Counted from the first letter of the stretch, positions 7,936 to 16,887 are shown. The stretch: 64,000 nt of DNA from Actinoplanes utahensis (GCF_016862455.1 NZ_BOMZ01000042.1:124001-188000), one strand, 5' to 3'. Numbers and translations: made by a program. The notes: generated by a model not told the origin, from the letters alone.

Positions 7936-8883
7936 TCACCGGGGCGGGCGCAGGTCGTGTGGTCCCCCGTAGTCCCCACCCGGGGTGACGACCGTGCCCG
8001 CTTTCCCGGCGAGGATGGCGGCGGCGTCCTCGAGAGCGCCGATCGCCGCCAGGTCGCCGGTGAGTTCGACGAACCGGCAGACCGCCTCCACCTTCGGCCC
8101 CATCGAACCGGCCGCGAAGTCCTCGCGGCGCAGTTGCGCGGGGGTGGCCCGGCCGATCGGCTGCGGATCCGGCCCACCGAATCCGCGGACCACCGCGGGC
8201 ACGTCGGTGAGCAGCAGCAGCGCGTCGGCCTCCAGGGATTCGGCGAGGACCGCGGTGGCCAGGTCCTTGTCGACGACGGCCTCGACGCCGGCGAGGTTGC
8301 CGTTCTCGTCGCGGATCACCGGGATGCCGCCGCCGCCGGCGCAGACGACGATCGCGCCGGAGAAGAGCAGTTGCCGGATGATCCGGGTCTCGACGACCCG
8401 CTGGGGTTGTGGCGACGGGACCACCCGGCGCCATCTGTCGCCGTCCGCCGCGATCGACCAGCCGCGCTCGTCGGCGTACCGGCGGGCGGTCTGCTCGTCG
8501 TAGACCTGGCCGACGAACTTGGTGGGCTCGCCGAAGGCCGGATCGGCGGCCGAGACCAGGGTCTGGTCCAGGATCGCGGCGACCTGCCGGCCGGGCAGCG
8601 CGTTCTGCAGGGCCTGCAGCAGCCAGTACCCGATCATGCCCTGGGTCTGCGCGCCCAGCACGTCGAACGGGTACGGCACGGCGAGCGCCGGGTCGGCGGC
8701 GCTCTGCAGCGCCAGCATGCCGACCTGCGGGCCGTTGCCGTGGGTGATGACCACCTCGTGCTCGGCGGCGAGCGGGGCCAGGGCGGCGACCGCCCGCAGC
8801 GCGTTGGCCCGCTGCACCTCGGCGTCCGGTTTCTGACCGCGTTCCAGCAGCGCGTTCCCGCCGATCGCGATGACGATGCGCAT
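7936..8883 (-). CDS. arcC: Carbamate kinase
   Basis: 315 residues, normal length. IGGNALL (7-13), ITHGNGPQVG near 46-55, VCAGGGGIPV and VDKDLA mark an amino-acid-kinase fold carbamate kinase. It converts carbamoyl phosphate and ADP into ATP, CO2 and ammonia: the energy-yielding last step of the arginine deiminase pathway. Its ATG is one base after the stop of argF. Fourth gene of a unit permease-arcA-argF-arcC read from S4, which ties fermentative ATP supply to the island's stress control. Confidence 0.95.
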   Translation of the reverse strand: MRIVIAIGGNALLERGQKPDAEVQRANALRAVAALAPLAAEHEVVITHGNGPQVGMLALQSAADPALAVPYPFDVLGAQTQGMIGYWLLQALQNALPGRQVAAILDQTLVSAADPAFGEPTKFVGQVYDEQTARRYADERGWSIAADGDRWRRVVPSPQPQRVVETRIIRQLLFSGAIVVCAGGGGIPVIRDENGNLAGVEAVVDKDLATAVLAESLEADALLLLTDVPAVVRGFGGPDPQPIGRATPAQLRREDFAAGSMGPKVEAVCRFVELTGDLAAIGALEDAAAILAGKAGTVVTPGGDYGGPHDLRPPR

Positions 8884-8884
8884 G

Positions 8885-9886
8885 TCAGGACCCGAGGGTG
8901 GCGACCATGATCGCCTTGATCGTGTGCATGCGGTTCTCGGCCTGGTCGAAGACGATCGAGTACGGCGACTCGAACACCTCCTCGGTGATCTCCAGCGACT
9001 CCATGCCGGTGTGCTCGTGGATCTCCCGGCCGACCTTGGTGTTGCGGTCGTGGAAGGCCGGCAGGCAGTGCATCACCTTCACCGCCGGGTTCCCGGTGGC
9101 CCGTACCGCCTCGATGTTGATCTGATAGGGCTTCAGCAGCCGGATCCGCTCGTCCCACGCCTCCTTGGGCTCGCCCATCGACAGCCACACGTCGGTGTAG
9201 AGGAAGTCGGCGCCGCGGACGCCCTCGGTCACGTCCTCGGTGTGGGTGATCCGGGCGCCGGTGGTCTCGGCGATGCTCTGCGCCGCCTTGATCACCTCGT
9301 CCGGGTTCCACCGGGACTGCGGCGCGACCATGCGCACGTCCATGCCCATCATGGCGCCGCCGATGAGCAGCGAGTTGGCCACGTTGTTGTGCGCGTCGCC
9401 GAGGTACGCGAAGGCGATCTCGTTGTCGTGTTTGACGGTGTGCTCGCGCATGGTGAGGATGTCGCAGAGGGTCTGGGTGGGGTGCCACTCGTCGCTGAGC
9501 CCGTTCCACACCGGCACACCGGAGTGACGGGCCAGGATGTCCACGTTCTCCTGGCCGAAGCCGCGGTACTCCAGGGCGTCGTAGAAGCGGCCGAGCACCC
9601 GCGCGGTGTCCTTGACCGACTCCTTGTGGCCGAGCTGGGTGCTGCCCGGGTCGAGGAAGGTGACGTGCGCGCCCTGGTCGTGGGCGGCCACCTCGAAGGC
9701 GCAGCGGGTCCGGGTCGACGTCTTCTCGAAGATCACCGCGATGTTCTTGCCCTTGATGCGTGGCACCTCGGTGCCGGCGTATTTCGCGGCCTTCAGCTCC
9801 GCGGCGAGTCTCAGCAGGAACTTCCACTCCTGCGGGGTGAAGTCGAGTTCCTTGAGGAAGCTGCGGTTACGCAGGTTGAATGACAT
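8885..9886 (-). CDS. argF: Ornithine carbamoyltransferase, catabolic context
   Basis: 333 residues. The carbamoyl-phosphate motif STRTR is at 57-61 and the ornithine-site motif HCLPAFHD lies near 270, with LSMGEP in the SMG loop. The enzyme runs the phosphorolysis of citrulline to ornithine and carbamoyl phosphate when placed between arcA and arcC, and could equally be called arcB; sequence alone does not separate the two roles. Spacing is 11 nt after arcA and 1 nt before arcC, so all three are co-transcribed. Confidence 0.95.
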   Translation of the reverse strand: MSFNLRNRSFLKELDFTPQEWKFLLRLAAELKAAKYAGTEVPRIKGKNIAVIFEKTSTRTRCAFEVAAHDQGAHVTFLDPGSTQLGHKESVKDTARVLGRFYDALEYRGFGQENVDILARHSGVPVWNGLSDEWHPTQTLCDILTMREHTVKHDNEIAFAYLGDAHNNVANSLLIGGAMMGMDVRMVAPQSRWNPDEVIKAAQSIAETTGARITHTEDVTEGVRGADFLYTDVWLSMGEPKEAWDERIRLLKPYQINIEAVRATGNPAVKVMHCLPAFHDRNTKVGREIHEHTGMESLEITEEVFESPYSIVFDQAENRMHTIKAIMVATLGS

Positions 9887-9897
9887 GTCCCATCCCC

Positions 9898-11118
9898 TCA
9901 GATGGCGTCGCGTTCGATCGGGCAGGTCATACAGCGAGGCCCACCCCGGCCCCGGCCCAGCTCACCGCCGGCGATGGTGATCACTTCGATGCCCTGACGG
10001 CGCAGGTACGTGTTGGTGGTGACGTTGCGCTCGTAGCCGACGATCACGCCGGGCTCCACGGCCAGGAAGTTGTTGCCGTCGTCCCACTGCTCGCGCTGGG
10101 CGGCGCGGATGTCCTCGTTGGTCTCCAGCACCTGGATCTTGTCGATGCCGAGGGTCTCCGCGATGGTGGCGAACAGGTCGGGGTTGCGGATCACCTCCAG
10201 CCCGTCCGGGTCGCCCGAGGGCAGCACCGTCCAGGACCGCAGCGACTCCTGCAGGTACGGGTACATCACGAAGGTGTCCCGGTCGATCATCGTCATGACC
10301 GTGTCCAGGTGCATCATGGCGTGCGAGTGCGGCAGCTCGATCGCGATCACCTTGGTCGCCACGCCGTTGCTGAACAGGCTGCGGGCCAGGTTCTCCACCC
10401 CCATCGCGGTGGACCGCTCGCCGAGGCCGATCATCACCGCGCCGTTGCCGAGCACGTGGATGTCGCCGCCCTCCAGGGTGGCCGGCTGGTGCGGCTGGTC
10501 GTCGCCGCCGTACCAGATGGTGAAGTCGGCGAGGGTGAACATCGGGTGGAAGCGGTAGATGGCGGCGCTGTGCACCGACTCGCGCAGCCGGGCCGGCATC
10601 GCCATCGGGTTGATGCTGACCCCGCCGTAGATCCACGCCGAGTTGTCCCGCTGGAACAGGTGGTTGGGCAGCGGGGTGAGCACGAAGTCGTCGGCGCCCA
10701 TCAGCTCCCAGCGCAGGCTGTTCACGGTGAACCCGGCCAGCTCGTTCTTCAGCACGCCGCCGATCAGGTAGTCGGCGAGTTTCACGCTCTCGGCCTGTTC
10801 GGCCAGCCGGCGCAGCGGCCCGGCCAGGGTCGGCCCGACGGTGTCGTCGGTGACGATCCGGTCCAGCACCCAGTTGCGGGCCTGCGGGATGTCCAGCACG
10901 TCGGCGAGCAGTTTGGCGAAGTAGTGCACCTTGATCCCGCGCTCGCGCAGGACCTCGGCGAAGGCGTCGTGCTCCTCACGCGCCCGGCGGGCCCAGAGGA
11001 TGTCGTCGAAGAGCAGGTCGCGGACGTTGTCGGGGGTGAGCCGGCTGAGTTCGACACCGGGCCGGTGCAGGATCACCTGACGCAGCCGGCCGGTCTCGGA
11101 GTCGACGTGGAAACTCAT
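9898..11118 (-). CDS. arcA: Arginine deiminase
   Basis: 406 residues. The C-terminal GGPRCMTCPIERD carries the nucleophilic cysteine (about residue 396); the FTLADFTIWYGGDD region and the EGGDIHVLGNGAVMIG region give the other guanidino-binding residues. It hydrolyses arginine to citrulline and ammonia. I chose the ATG at 11118 because AAGGAG stands 6 nt upstream and the ATG overlaps the permease stop (ATGA). Ammonia release also buffers acid. Regulated as part of the S4 unit. Confidence 0.95.
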   Translation of the reverse strand: MSFHVDSETGRLRQVILHRPGVELSRLTPDNVRDLLFDDILWARRAREEHDAFAEVLRERGIKVHYFAKLLADVLDIPQARNWVLDRIVTDDTVGPTLAGPLRRLAEQAESVKLADYLIGGVLKNELAGFTVNSLRWELMGADDFVLTPLPNHLFQRDNSAWIYGGVSINPMAMPARLRESVHSAAIYRFHPMFTLADFTIWYGGDDQPHQPATLEGGDIHVLGNGAVMIGLGERSTAMGVENLARSLFSNGVATKVIAIELPHSHAMMHLDTVMTMIDRDTFVMYPYLQESLRSWTVLPSGDPDGLEVIRNPDLFATIAETLGIDKIQVLETNEDIRAAQREQWDDGNNFLAVEPGVIVGYERNVTTNTYLRRQGIEVITIAGGELGRGRGGPRCMTCPIERDAI

Positions 11119-12449
11119 GGGGTGCTCCTTCTGCGCATGGACACGTAGACGGGTATGCCGAGCAGGAACGCGCCACCGGCCATCAGGAACGGGCCCCACA
11201 CGACGAACCAGTCGTCACCGGAGTTGCGCGAGTACCAGATGAAGAGGATCGAGAAGATCAGCGCCACGATGGCGATGATCAGGTCGCCGATGCCGCCCTC
11301 CCGGCGCCACTTGATCTTGGCGAGGGCGGAGAAGGCGTACGGGATCGCGGCCGTGATCCCGCTCATCAGCACCAGCGTGTTGAAGACCGTCGCGCCGCTC
11401 GCCCCGGCGTAGCTGACCACCATCGCGACCGTCGCGAACAGGCTGGAGCAGATGATCCCGGCGGCCGGCACCCCGCGTTTCGAGATCCGCCCGAACAGCG
11501 CCGGGAACAGCCCGTCCTTCGCCGCGGCCAGCGGCATCTCGGCGCAGATCATGGTCCAGCCGTTGAGCGCGCCGATGCCGGACACGATCACCGCGAGCGC
11601 CACCAGGTCACCGGCCCAGTCGCCGCCGGCCATCGTGGTCGCGGCCACCGAGTAGGAGGCCTTGTTCGCGTCCTCGGCCAGCACCGTCGTCGGCACGATC
11701 CCGAAGACCGCGACCATCGACAGCAGGTAGACGACGGCAGCGCCCAGCGTCCCGATCACGGTGGCCCGTGGCACGTTGCGGCCCGGGTCGCGGACCTTCG
11801 CGGCGGCCACCGCGGCGCACTCCACGCCGAGATAGCTGAACAGGCAGATCGCCATGGCGCTGCCGACCGCCCTGAGGTCGGTCTCGCCGCTGACGTTGGC
11901 CGGGCTGTAGTTGGCGGTGCTGATGAAGAACAGCCCGACAGTCGACATGATGATCAGCGGGATGAACTTGATGACCGTGGTCCAGACCTGGACCACGCCC
12001 ATGCTCTTCACGCCGGTCAGGTTGATCGCCGCCGGGATCCAGATCCCGATCAGGGCGATCACGATCGACCAGCCCACCACTCCGTCGGAGTTGACGAAGT
12101 TCTCCACGTAGAACACCCAGCCGGTGACGATCGCCGCGTTGCCGGCCCACGCGGTGATCCAGTAGGACCAGGCGTTGAGGAAGCCGACACCGTCGCCGAA
12201 CGCGGCGCGGGCATAGGCGTACGGGCCGCCGTCGGCGGGCATCCGCCGCGACAGCGACGCGAACATCACCGCCAGAGCGAGCGCGCCCACCGTGGTCAGC
12301 GCCATCGCGACGATGCTGATCGGCCCGATCGAGGCGAGCGAGTACGGCAGATTGAAGATCCCGACGCCGATGATGGTGCCGAGGATCAGCGCGGTGGCCT
12401 GCGGCAGGCCCAGAGTGTGGGTGTCCTCGGCCAACTCCTGCTGCGTCAT
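11115..12449 (-). CDS. APC-family amino acid permease, probable arginine/ornithine exchanger
   Basis: 444 residues with about 12 helices. The N-terminal ILGTIIGVGIFNLPYSLA is the substrate-binding helix signature of the APC superfamily. Location as first gene ahead of arcA, argF and arcC makes arginine uptake in exchange for ornithine the likely role (ArcD function), but it resembles general APC permeases, so this is inference. The ATG at 12449 lies 35 nt from box S4 with GAGGCT at -12 to -7. A GGAGAGG is also present at SD distance, but it overlaps that hexamer. Confidence 0.85.
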   Translation of the reverse strand: MTQQELAEDTHTLGLPQATALILGTIIGVGIFNLPYSLASIGPISIVAMALTTVGALALAVMFASLSRRMPADGGPYAYARAAFGDGVGFLNAWSYWITAWAGNAAIVTGWVFYVENFVNSDGVVGWSIVIALIGIWIPAAINLTGVKSMGVVQVWTTVIKFIPLIIMSTVGLFFISTANYSPANVSGETDLRAVGSAMAICLFSYLGVECAAVAAAKVRDPGRNVPRATVIGTLGAAVVYLLSMVAVFGIVPTTVLAEDANKASYSVAATTMAGGDWAGDLVALAVIVSGIGALNGWTMICAEMPLAAAKDGLFPALFGRISKRGVPAAGIICSSLFATVAMVVSYAGASGATVFNTLVLMSGITAAIPYAFSALAKIKWRREGGIGDLIIAIVALIFSILFIWYSRNSGDDWFVVWGPFLMAGGAFLLGIPVYVSMRRRSTP

Positions 12450-12484
12450 GGCGCCAGCCTCTCCGCCGGACCGTCCGGCGGGCA

Positions 12485-12501
12485 TCACTCGCGCCGGATG
12501 A
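12485..12501 (-). promoter_or_regulatory. S4: shared island box, arginine deiminase operon
   Basis: TCACTC-GCGCC-GGATGA; the right half is perfect, the left keeps TCA and the last C. GAGGCT (12461-12456) follows 24 nt downstream and sits at -12 to -7 of the permease ATG. This is the only promoter-like sequence found for the arc unit. Confidence 0.75.
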
Positions 12502-12513
12502 ACGAATCTCGGA

Positions 12514-13350
12514 TCAGGGCATCGACGGCTCGAAGGAGCCCAGCTCGTCGTCGCCCTTCTGAATCACGCCGTAACTGGACTCCGGCACCGGCTGCCAGGC
12601 GCCCTCCAGCTCACCGAGCGGCTCGGAGACGATCAGCCGGGTCTCCTCGGAGAGCCCGTGCAGCATCTTCTGATCCGGGTAGAGCGTGCGGAGGGCGGAG
12701 ATGGCGGTGCTGTAGAACAGCGTTCGGCTGCGCCTCTCGCTCGAATAGCGGAAACACCAGGTGCGGTCACCGTCGGTGGTGGCCACGGTCATCTGCAACG
12801 GATCGGGTACGCCGTGCTCACGGGCCGTCGACTCGACCAGACCCGCCATCCGCTCCACCGCGGCGACCGGCCGGTCCCGGAGCCCGTACGTCAGGGCCAG
12901 GTAGAACATCACCTCGGAGTCGGTCGAACCCGCCATCGACGAGTACAGCTTCGGGTCCACCGCCATCACCAGGTCCCGTTTCAGGCGGGCGAACTCCCGG
13001 ATCGAGCCGTTGTGCACCCACAGCCAGTTGGCGTACCGGAACGGGTGGCAGTTGGTCTGCTGCACCGGAGTGCCGGTGCTGGCCCGGATGTGGGCCAGGA
13101 ACAGCGGGGACGAGATGGACCGGGCGATCTCCCGGAGGTTGGCGTCGTTCCAGGCCGGGCCGACGCCACGGATCAGCGCCGGCTCGGGGGAACCGTCGAC
13201 GGGGTACCAGCCGACCCCGTACCCGTCGCCGTTGGTCGTCTCCACCCCCATCCGGGAGTGCAGGCTCTGATCGATGAGGGAGAACCGAGGCCGGTAGAGC
13301 AACTCCTCGAGCCGGATCGGCGACCCGGAATACGCAAGCCAGCGACACAT
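12514..13350 (-). CDS. Class II glutamine amidotransferase (YafJ-like)
   Basis: 278 residues. The start MCRWLAYSG is chosen because Cys2 must be N-terminal after Met removal to act as the Ntn nucleophile. GDGYGVGWY near residue 45, AHIRASTG and TNCHPFRYANWLWVHNG follow the family pattern. It probably hydrolyses glutamine or a gamma-glutamyl compound; EgtC-like use in ergothioneine synthesis is not supported because egtB and egtD are absent nearby. The ATG is 35 nt from box S5, CACGAT is at -12 to -7 and there is no SD: probably leaderless. Confidence 0.85.
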   Translation of the reverse strand: MCRWLAYSGSPIRLEELLYRPRFSLIDQSLHSRMGVETTNGDGYGVGWYPVDGSPEPALIRGVGPAWNDANLREIARSISSPLFLAHIRASTGTPVQQTNCHPFRYANWLWVHNGSIREFARLKRDLVMAVDPKLYSSMAGSTDSEVMFYLALTYGLRDRPVAAVERMAGLVESTAREHGVPDPLQMTVATTDGDRTWCFRYSSERRSRTLFYSTAISALRTLYPDQKMLHGLSEETRLIVSEPLGELEGAWQPVPESSYGVIQKGDDELGSFEPSMP

Positions 13351-13363
13351 GGCGTCATCGTGG

Positions 13364-15337
13364 TCATCGGACCGCCCATCGGGGCTCACCCTCGGCGGAT
13401 GAGGCCGCGCCCCGGCAGCCGGATTTCTCCATCCAGCCGCACAGCACCCGGTGCACCTGGTCGGCGCCGACGATCCCGCTCGGGCCCGGCAGCGCCCGCG
13501 GATGGATCAGCACCGCCCGGTTCTGCCAGCCGCCCAGGCCGCCGTGACATCCGATCAGCTCCTCGAACGCGGCCACCTCCTGCGCCACCGGATCCCACAG
13601 GCTGTTGATCACCAGGTCGCCGGTGTGCTCCAGGCCGTCGTGGCGCAGCAGGTCGGAGGCGGCGTGCGGACCGTACCCCAGCAGGGGGTCCAGGCCCTCC
13701 ACCCGGTCGCCGGCGAGCCACCGCCGGCCGGCCCGGCCGAGTACCACCGGCCCGTCCACCCGGGACCGAACCAGGACCCAGCCGATGCCCGGATGCCCGG
13801 TCAGCCCGGTCAGCAGGGCCGGATACCGCTCCTCGATCTCCTCCAGGGTGACCCGGCCGGGCAGCTGCGTGAAGTAGACGAGCGCCAGGTTGCCACCGGC
13901 CGCCACCACGATCTCCGGCCGCTCCCCCGTGGTGGCCGTCTCCGCCTCCGGCTCCGGCGCCGTGCTCCGGATCCCGGCGCGCAGCACCCCGGAACGGCCG
14001 CGCTGCTCGGCGTCCCCCGACCCGCCCGCCGTCTCCGCGGCGGTCGCGGTCAGCCGACGGATCAGCTCCTCCAGGCGCAGGCCGTACCGCTGCAGGAACG
14101 TCGCGCCCTGGCTCTGCCCGTGATCGGAGAGGATCACGAAGTGGTACGGCCGGGGCGCAGCCGCCGCCACCTCCTCCAGGGTCGCCAGCACCTGGTCGAT
14201 GCCCTCCAGCGCGGCCAGCGCCTCCGGCCGGGCCGGGCCGGCGTGGTGCGCGATCTCGTCGTAGTCGACGAAGTCGCAGAACACCGACGGCGCGCCCCGC
14301 ATCATCTGCTCGGCCAGGATCGCCACGTTGAGGTGGCGCAGCAGCACGTTGGTGGCGCCGCGCAGCAGCACGTACCGCCAGTCGCGGCGCATCCGCGGCT
14401 GCACCTGCCGCAGCCGCTGCCGCCGCGCCTGATGCAGCTCCTTGACGATCTCGCCGACGGTCAGCACCAGCGACCGGGTCAGGCCGAACGGGTCGAGCAG
14501 GTACGCGCTCAGGTACCGGGCCGGGCCGGTACGCCGCCGCGGGACCGTGCTCATCGTCAGCAGCGAGGTCGGCGCGTCCCCGGAGAACACGTTGCTCACA
14601 CTCACCCCGCCCTCGGCGAGCAGACCCCTGCCGTTCGAGCAGCGGGACTCGACGAGAGCGCTGTCCTCCGGGTGGTTCGTCACGACGAGACGGCCGGCGG
14701 ATTTCTCGTACCACCGGAAAGCGGGAACCCGGTCGCTCGCGCCGTGCAGCAGCCCCGCCTGGCTGGCCGGCGTCGTCGCCGGCAACTCCACGTGCCACTC
14801 GGTGAAGGTGTGCCCGCCGGACCGCAGCCACCGGCCCAGGGTCGGCAGGTTGCCGGCCTCGATCGCCCAGCGGGCCAGCGGCGCCGACAGCCCGTCGATC
14901 TGGATCATCAGGAGGCCCGGCGTGCTGATCGGCGGCACACTGCGCCGGAAATGCCGGTTCACCCGCAGCAGGTGCCGGGTGGCCGCGCCCGGCTGGCCCG
15001 CGGTGATCAACCACAACCCGATGCTCATCAGGACCGCGCCCAGCCAGGACGCCCAGAACGCCGGCCAGAACCCGTCCACGTGCACACCCGGAGTCAGGTG
15101 CAGCGCCGCCCACACCAGCAGGGCCTGCGTGACCAGCCAGCCGAACAGCACCGCGACCCAGCCGGCCGTCGACAGCAACGTCACCAGCAGCGGGCGCAGC
15201 AGTGCGCCCATCAGCCCGAGCAGGATCGCGGCGGCCAGCACCGCCCAGGCGTCGTCGGCGGAGATGCCGGGCAGGACACCGATGACGGCGCCCGTCACGG
15301 CGACGCCGAGAACCACGGTCACCAGGGCGCGTGTCAT
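13364..15337 (-). CDS. Fusion of four-helix membrane domain and alkaline-phosphatase-fold phosphodiesterase
   Basis: 657 residues. The first about 110 form four hydrophobic helices resembling the small 'phage holin family' membrane domain. From about residue 140 an alkaline-phosphatase-superfamily domain follows: MIQIDGLSAPLARWAIE with the first metal motif, CDFVDYDEIAHH near 360 and ILSDHGQSQG near 400. Such domains cleave phosphodiesters, nucleotide pyrophosphates or sulfates; substrate unknown. The ATG at 15337 lies 36 nt from box S6 with GACACT at -13 to -8 and no SD. The gene ends 13 nt before the amidotransferase start and carries box S5 in its tail. Confidence 0.82.
   Translation of the reverse strand: MTRALVTVVLGVAVTGAVIGVLPGISADDAWAVLAAAILLGLMGALLRPLLVTLLSTAGWVAVLFGWLVTQALLVWAALHLTPGVHVDGFWPAFWASWLGAVLMSIGLWLITAGQPGAATRHLLRVNRHFRRSVPPISTPGLLMIQIDGLSAPLARWAIEAGNLPTLGRWLRSGGHTFTEWHVELPATTPASQAGLLHGASDRVPAFRWYEKSAGRLVVTNHPEDSALVESRCSNGRGLLAEGGVSVSNVFSGDAPTSLLTMSTVPRRRTGPARYLSAYLLDPFGLTRSLVLTVGEIVKELHQARRQRLRQVQPRMRRDWRYVLLRGATNVLLRHLNVAILAEQMMRGAPSVFCDFVDYDEIAHHAGPARPEALAALEGIDQVLATLEEVAAAAPRPYHFVILSDHGQSQGATFLQRYGLRLEELIRRLTATAAETAGGSGDAEQRGRSGVLRAGIRSTAPEPEAETATTGERPEIVVAAGGNLALVYFTQLPGRVTLEEIEERYPALLTGLTGHPGIGWVLVRSRVDGPVVLGRAGRRWLAGDRVEGLDPLLGYGPHAASDLLRHDGLEHTGDLVINSLWDPVAQEVAAFEELIGCHGGLGGWQNRAVLIHPRALPGPSGIVGADQVHRVLCGWMEKSGCRGAASSAEGEPRWAVR
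13386..13402 (-). promoter_or_regulatory. S5: shared island box inside the 3' end of the upstream gene
   Basis: TCACCC-TCGGC-GGATGA. CACGAT (13362-13357) follows 24 nt downstream, at -12 to -7 of the amidotransferase ATG. The box lies within the last codons of the phosphodiesterase gene. Confidence 0.78.
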
Positions 15338-15373
15338 GGCAGCCAGTGTCCGGCCGCCCGGCCGGGCCGGTCC

Positions 15374-15390
15374 CCATCCGTGCCGGATGA
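15374..15390. promoter_or_regulatory. S6: shared island box, bidirectional, leaderless on both sides
   Basis: CCATCC-GTGCC-GGATGA. Minus side: GACACT (15350-15345) and ATG at 15337. Plus side: GACCAT (15414-15419) at -12 to -7 of the GTG at 15426. Neither gene has an SD. The box is almost equidistant from the two starts (36 and 35 nt). Confidence 0.85.
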
Positions 15391-15425
15391 TGCCGCGCCC
15401 CGGACCCGGCCTCGACCATGGCAGA

Positions 15426-16436
15426 GTGAACGAGCCCGATGACCTGACCCCGAGGGTGCTGGACGCCGTGCCGCGGTGGCTGCGCCCACGGGCCGCGCTG
15501 GTGCTCGGGCACCGGACCGGGGCGGTGCTGCTGCGGACCGCCGGCGAGCTGGTCCGGGTGCAGATCTTCGACCGGTCGATGACCCTCGCGGCGCAGGCGT
15601 TCACGTCGGTGTTCCCGCTGCTGATCATGCTGGGCGCGCTGGCCGGCAGTGGCCTCCGGGACGATCTGCACGGCCTGCTCCGGATGCCGGACGTCAGCGC
15701 CCGGCTCCTCGACGAGGCGCTGAGCGACCGGCAGAGCAACGCGTTCGGGGTGGCCGGCTGCCTCATCGTGATCCTGTCGGCGACCGGGCTGGCCCGGGCG
15801 CTGGTCCGGGCGTACCGGACGGTGTGGACCGTCCCCGGCCGCCGCGCCGGAGCGGCAGCGACCGGATGGCAGATCGGCTCGGTGCTGATGCTCGCCGCGT
15901 TCCTCATCGTGATCCGGCTGCTCAACGGCCTGGTCGGGATGCTGCCCGCGCCCCGGGCCGGAACCGTGCTGCTCACCGTCCTGGCCGACCTCGCACTGGC
16001 CGTCGCGCTGCCGCGGATCCTGCTCGGGCCGGTGGTGCCGTGGCCGAAACTGCTGATGACCGGCGGGCTCTTCGCCGTCGCCATGATCGGGGTACGGGCG
16101 GCAGGCGCCGTCTATCTGCCGCGCGCCCTGCAGTCCAGCGCCGACCGGTACGGGACGATCGGGTTGGCCTTCACCTACATCGGCTGGCTCTATATACTGT
16201 CGTTCTGCCTGCTCCTGACCGCCGTCCTGGGCGGAATCCTGACCTCCACGGAGAACCCGGGATCAGCCCTGGTCCCGCCGGATCACGAAAGCCAGGATCA
16301 CCTCGGCCAGACCCACCACGATGCTGCCGGCGCCCGTCATCAGGATCAGGGTCCCGAGCGACAGAGCGGGCGTGACGACGAAGACCACCCCGGCCAGGAT
16401 CGAGATCGCGCCCACGATCACCAGCGCGGCCCGTGA
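15426..16436 (+). CDS. YihY-family membrane protein, copy 2, with long polar tail
   Basis: 336 residues. Family features are MTLAAQAFTSVFPLLIMLG in the first helix and YGTIGLAFTYIGWLYILSF near residue 255. After LTAVLGGILTSTENPGS the protein loses all hydrophobicity and ends with about 60 His/Asp/Gln/Arg-rich residues. That tail is encoded opposite the 3' end of the HdeD gene (174-bp overlap) and may be a read-through product of a lost stop. The GTG start is 35 nt from box S6, with no SD. Function unknown, as for the family. Confidence 0.8.
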   Translation: MNEPDDLTPRVLDAVPRWLRPRAALVLGHRTGAVLLRTAGELVRVQIFDRSMTLAAQAFTSVFPLLIMLGALAGSGLRDDLHGLLRMPDVSARLLDEALSDRQSNAFGVAGCLIVILSATGLARALVRAYRTVWTVPGRRAGAAATGWQIGSVLMLAAFLIVIRLLNGLVGMLPAPRAGTVLLTVLADLALAVALPRILLGPVVPWPKLLMTGGLFAVAMIGVRAAGAVYLPRALQSSADRYGTIGLAFTYIGWLYILSFCLLLTAVLGGILTSTENPGSALVPPDHESQDHLGQTHHDAAGARHQDQGPERQSGRDDEDHPGQDRDRAHDHQRGP

Positions 16437-16835
16437 CGGCCCGCGCGCCGGCGCCGCCGCCAGCACCAGGGCGAGGCCGCTGAGGATCCAGGTGGTCGCG
16501 AAGACCAGCGCCAGCACCGCCAGCCCGGTCACCAGGTTCCGCAGGCAGAGCAGGCCGGCGATCAGCACGACGATGCCGACGATGCCGGACAGCACACTCC
16601 GCCCGACACCGGCGCCGGTCGGCAGGAACGCCGCGACGATCCGGGCCAGGCCGCCGAACAGCAGCCAGACGCCGGTGAGCGCGGCCATCACCCGCAGCGA
16701 GATGTCCGGCCAGATCAGCACGGCGAGCCCGAGCAGCACCGCGAACAGGCCGGTGACCAGCAGGGTCCACCAGGGGAACGGCTGCTTGCGGAATTCGGTG
16801 GCCACACCCGGCCACGGCTCTGCGACATCGGTCAT
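16263..16835 (-). CDS. HdeD-family (DUF308) membrane protein
   Basis: 190 residues with six helices in three pairs. PWWTLLVTGLFAVLLGLAVL, GVWLLFGGLARIVAAF and LVIVGAISILAGVVFVVTP show the repeated Gly-rich hairpins of HdeD. In E. coli HdeD contributes to acid resistance at high cell density; the role in actinobacteria is unknown. The ATG at 16835 lies 35 nt from box S7, with GACGCT at -12 to -7 and no usable SD. The 3' 174 bp overlap the convergent YihY gene. Confidence 0.85.
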   Translation of the reverse strand: MTDVAEPWPGVATEFRKQPFPWWTLLVTGLFAVLLGLAVLIWPDISLRVMAALTGVWLLFGGLARIVAAFLPTGAGVGRSVLSGIVGIVVLIAGLLCLRNLVTGLAVLALVFATTWILSGLALVLAAAPARGPSRAALVIVGAISILAGVVFVVTPALSLGTLILMTGAGSIVVGLAEVILAFVIRRDQG

Positions 16836-16870
16836 GCCCCCAGCGTCCGGCCCGCCGCACCACCCCGACA

Positions 16871-16887
16871 TCACCCCACACGAGTGA
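16871..16887 (-). promoter_or_regulatory. S7: shared island box, hdeD-like gene
   Basis: TCACCC-CACAC-GAGTGA. GACGCT (16847-16842) follows 24 nt downstream at -12 to -7 of the start. On the plus side no (G/C)ANNNT stands at the right distance, so the gene at 17005 is probably not served. Confidence 0.7.
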
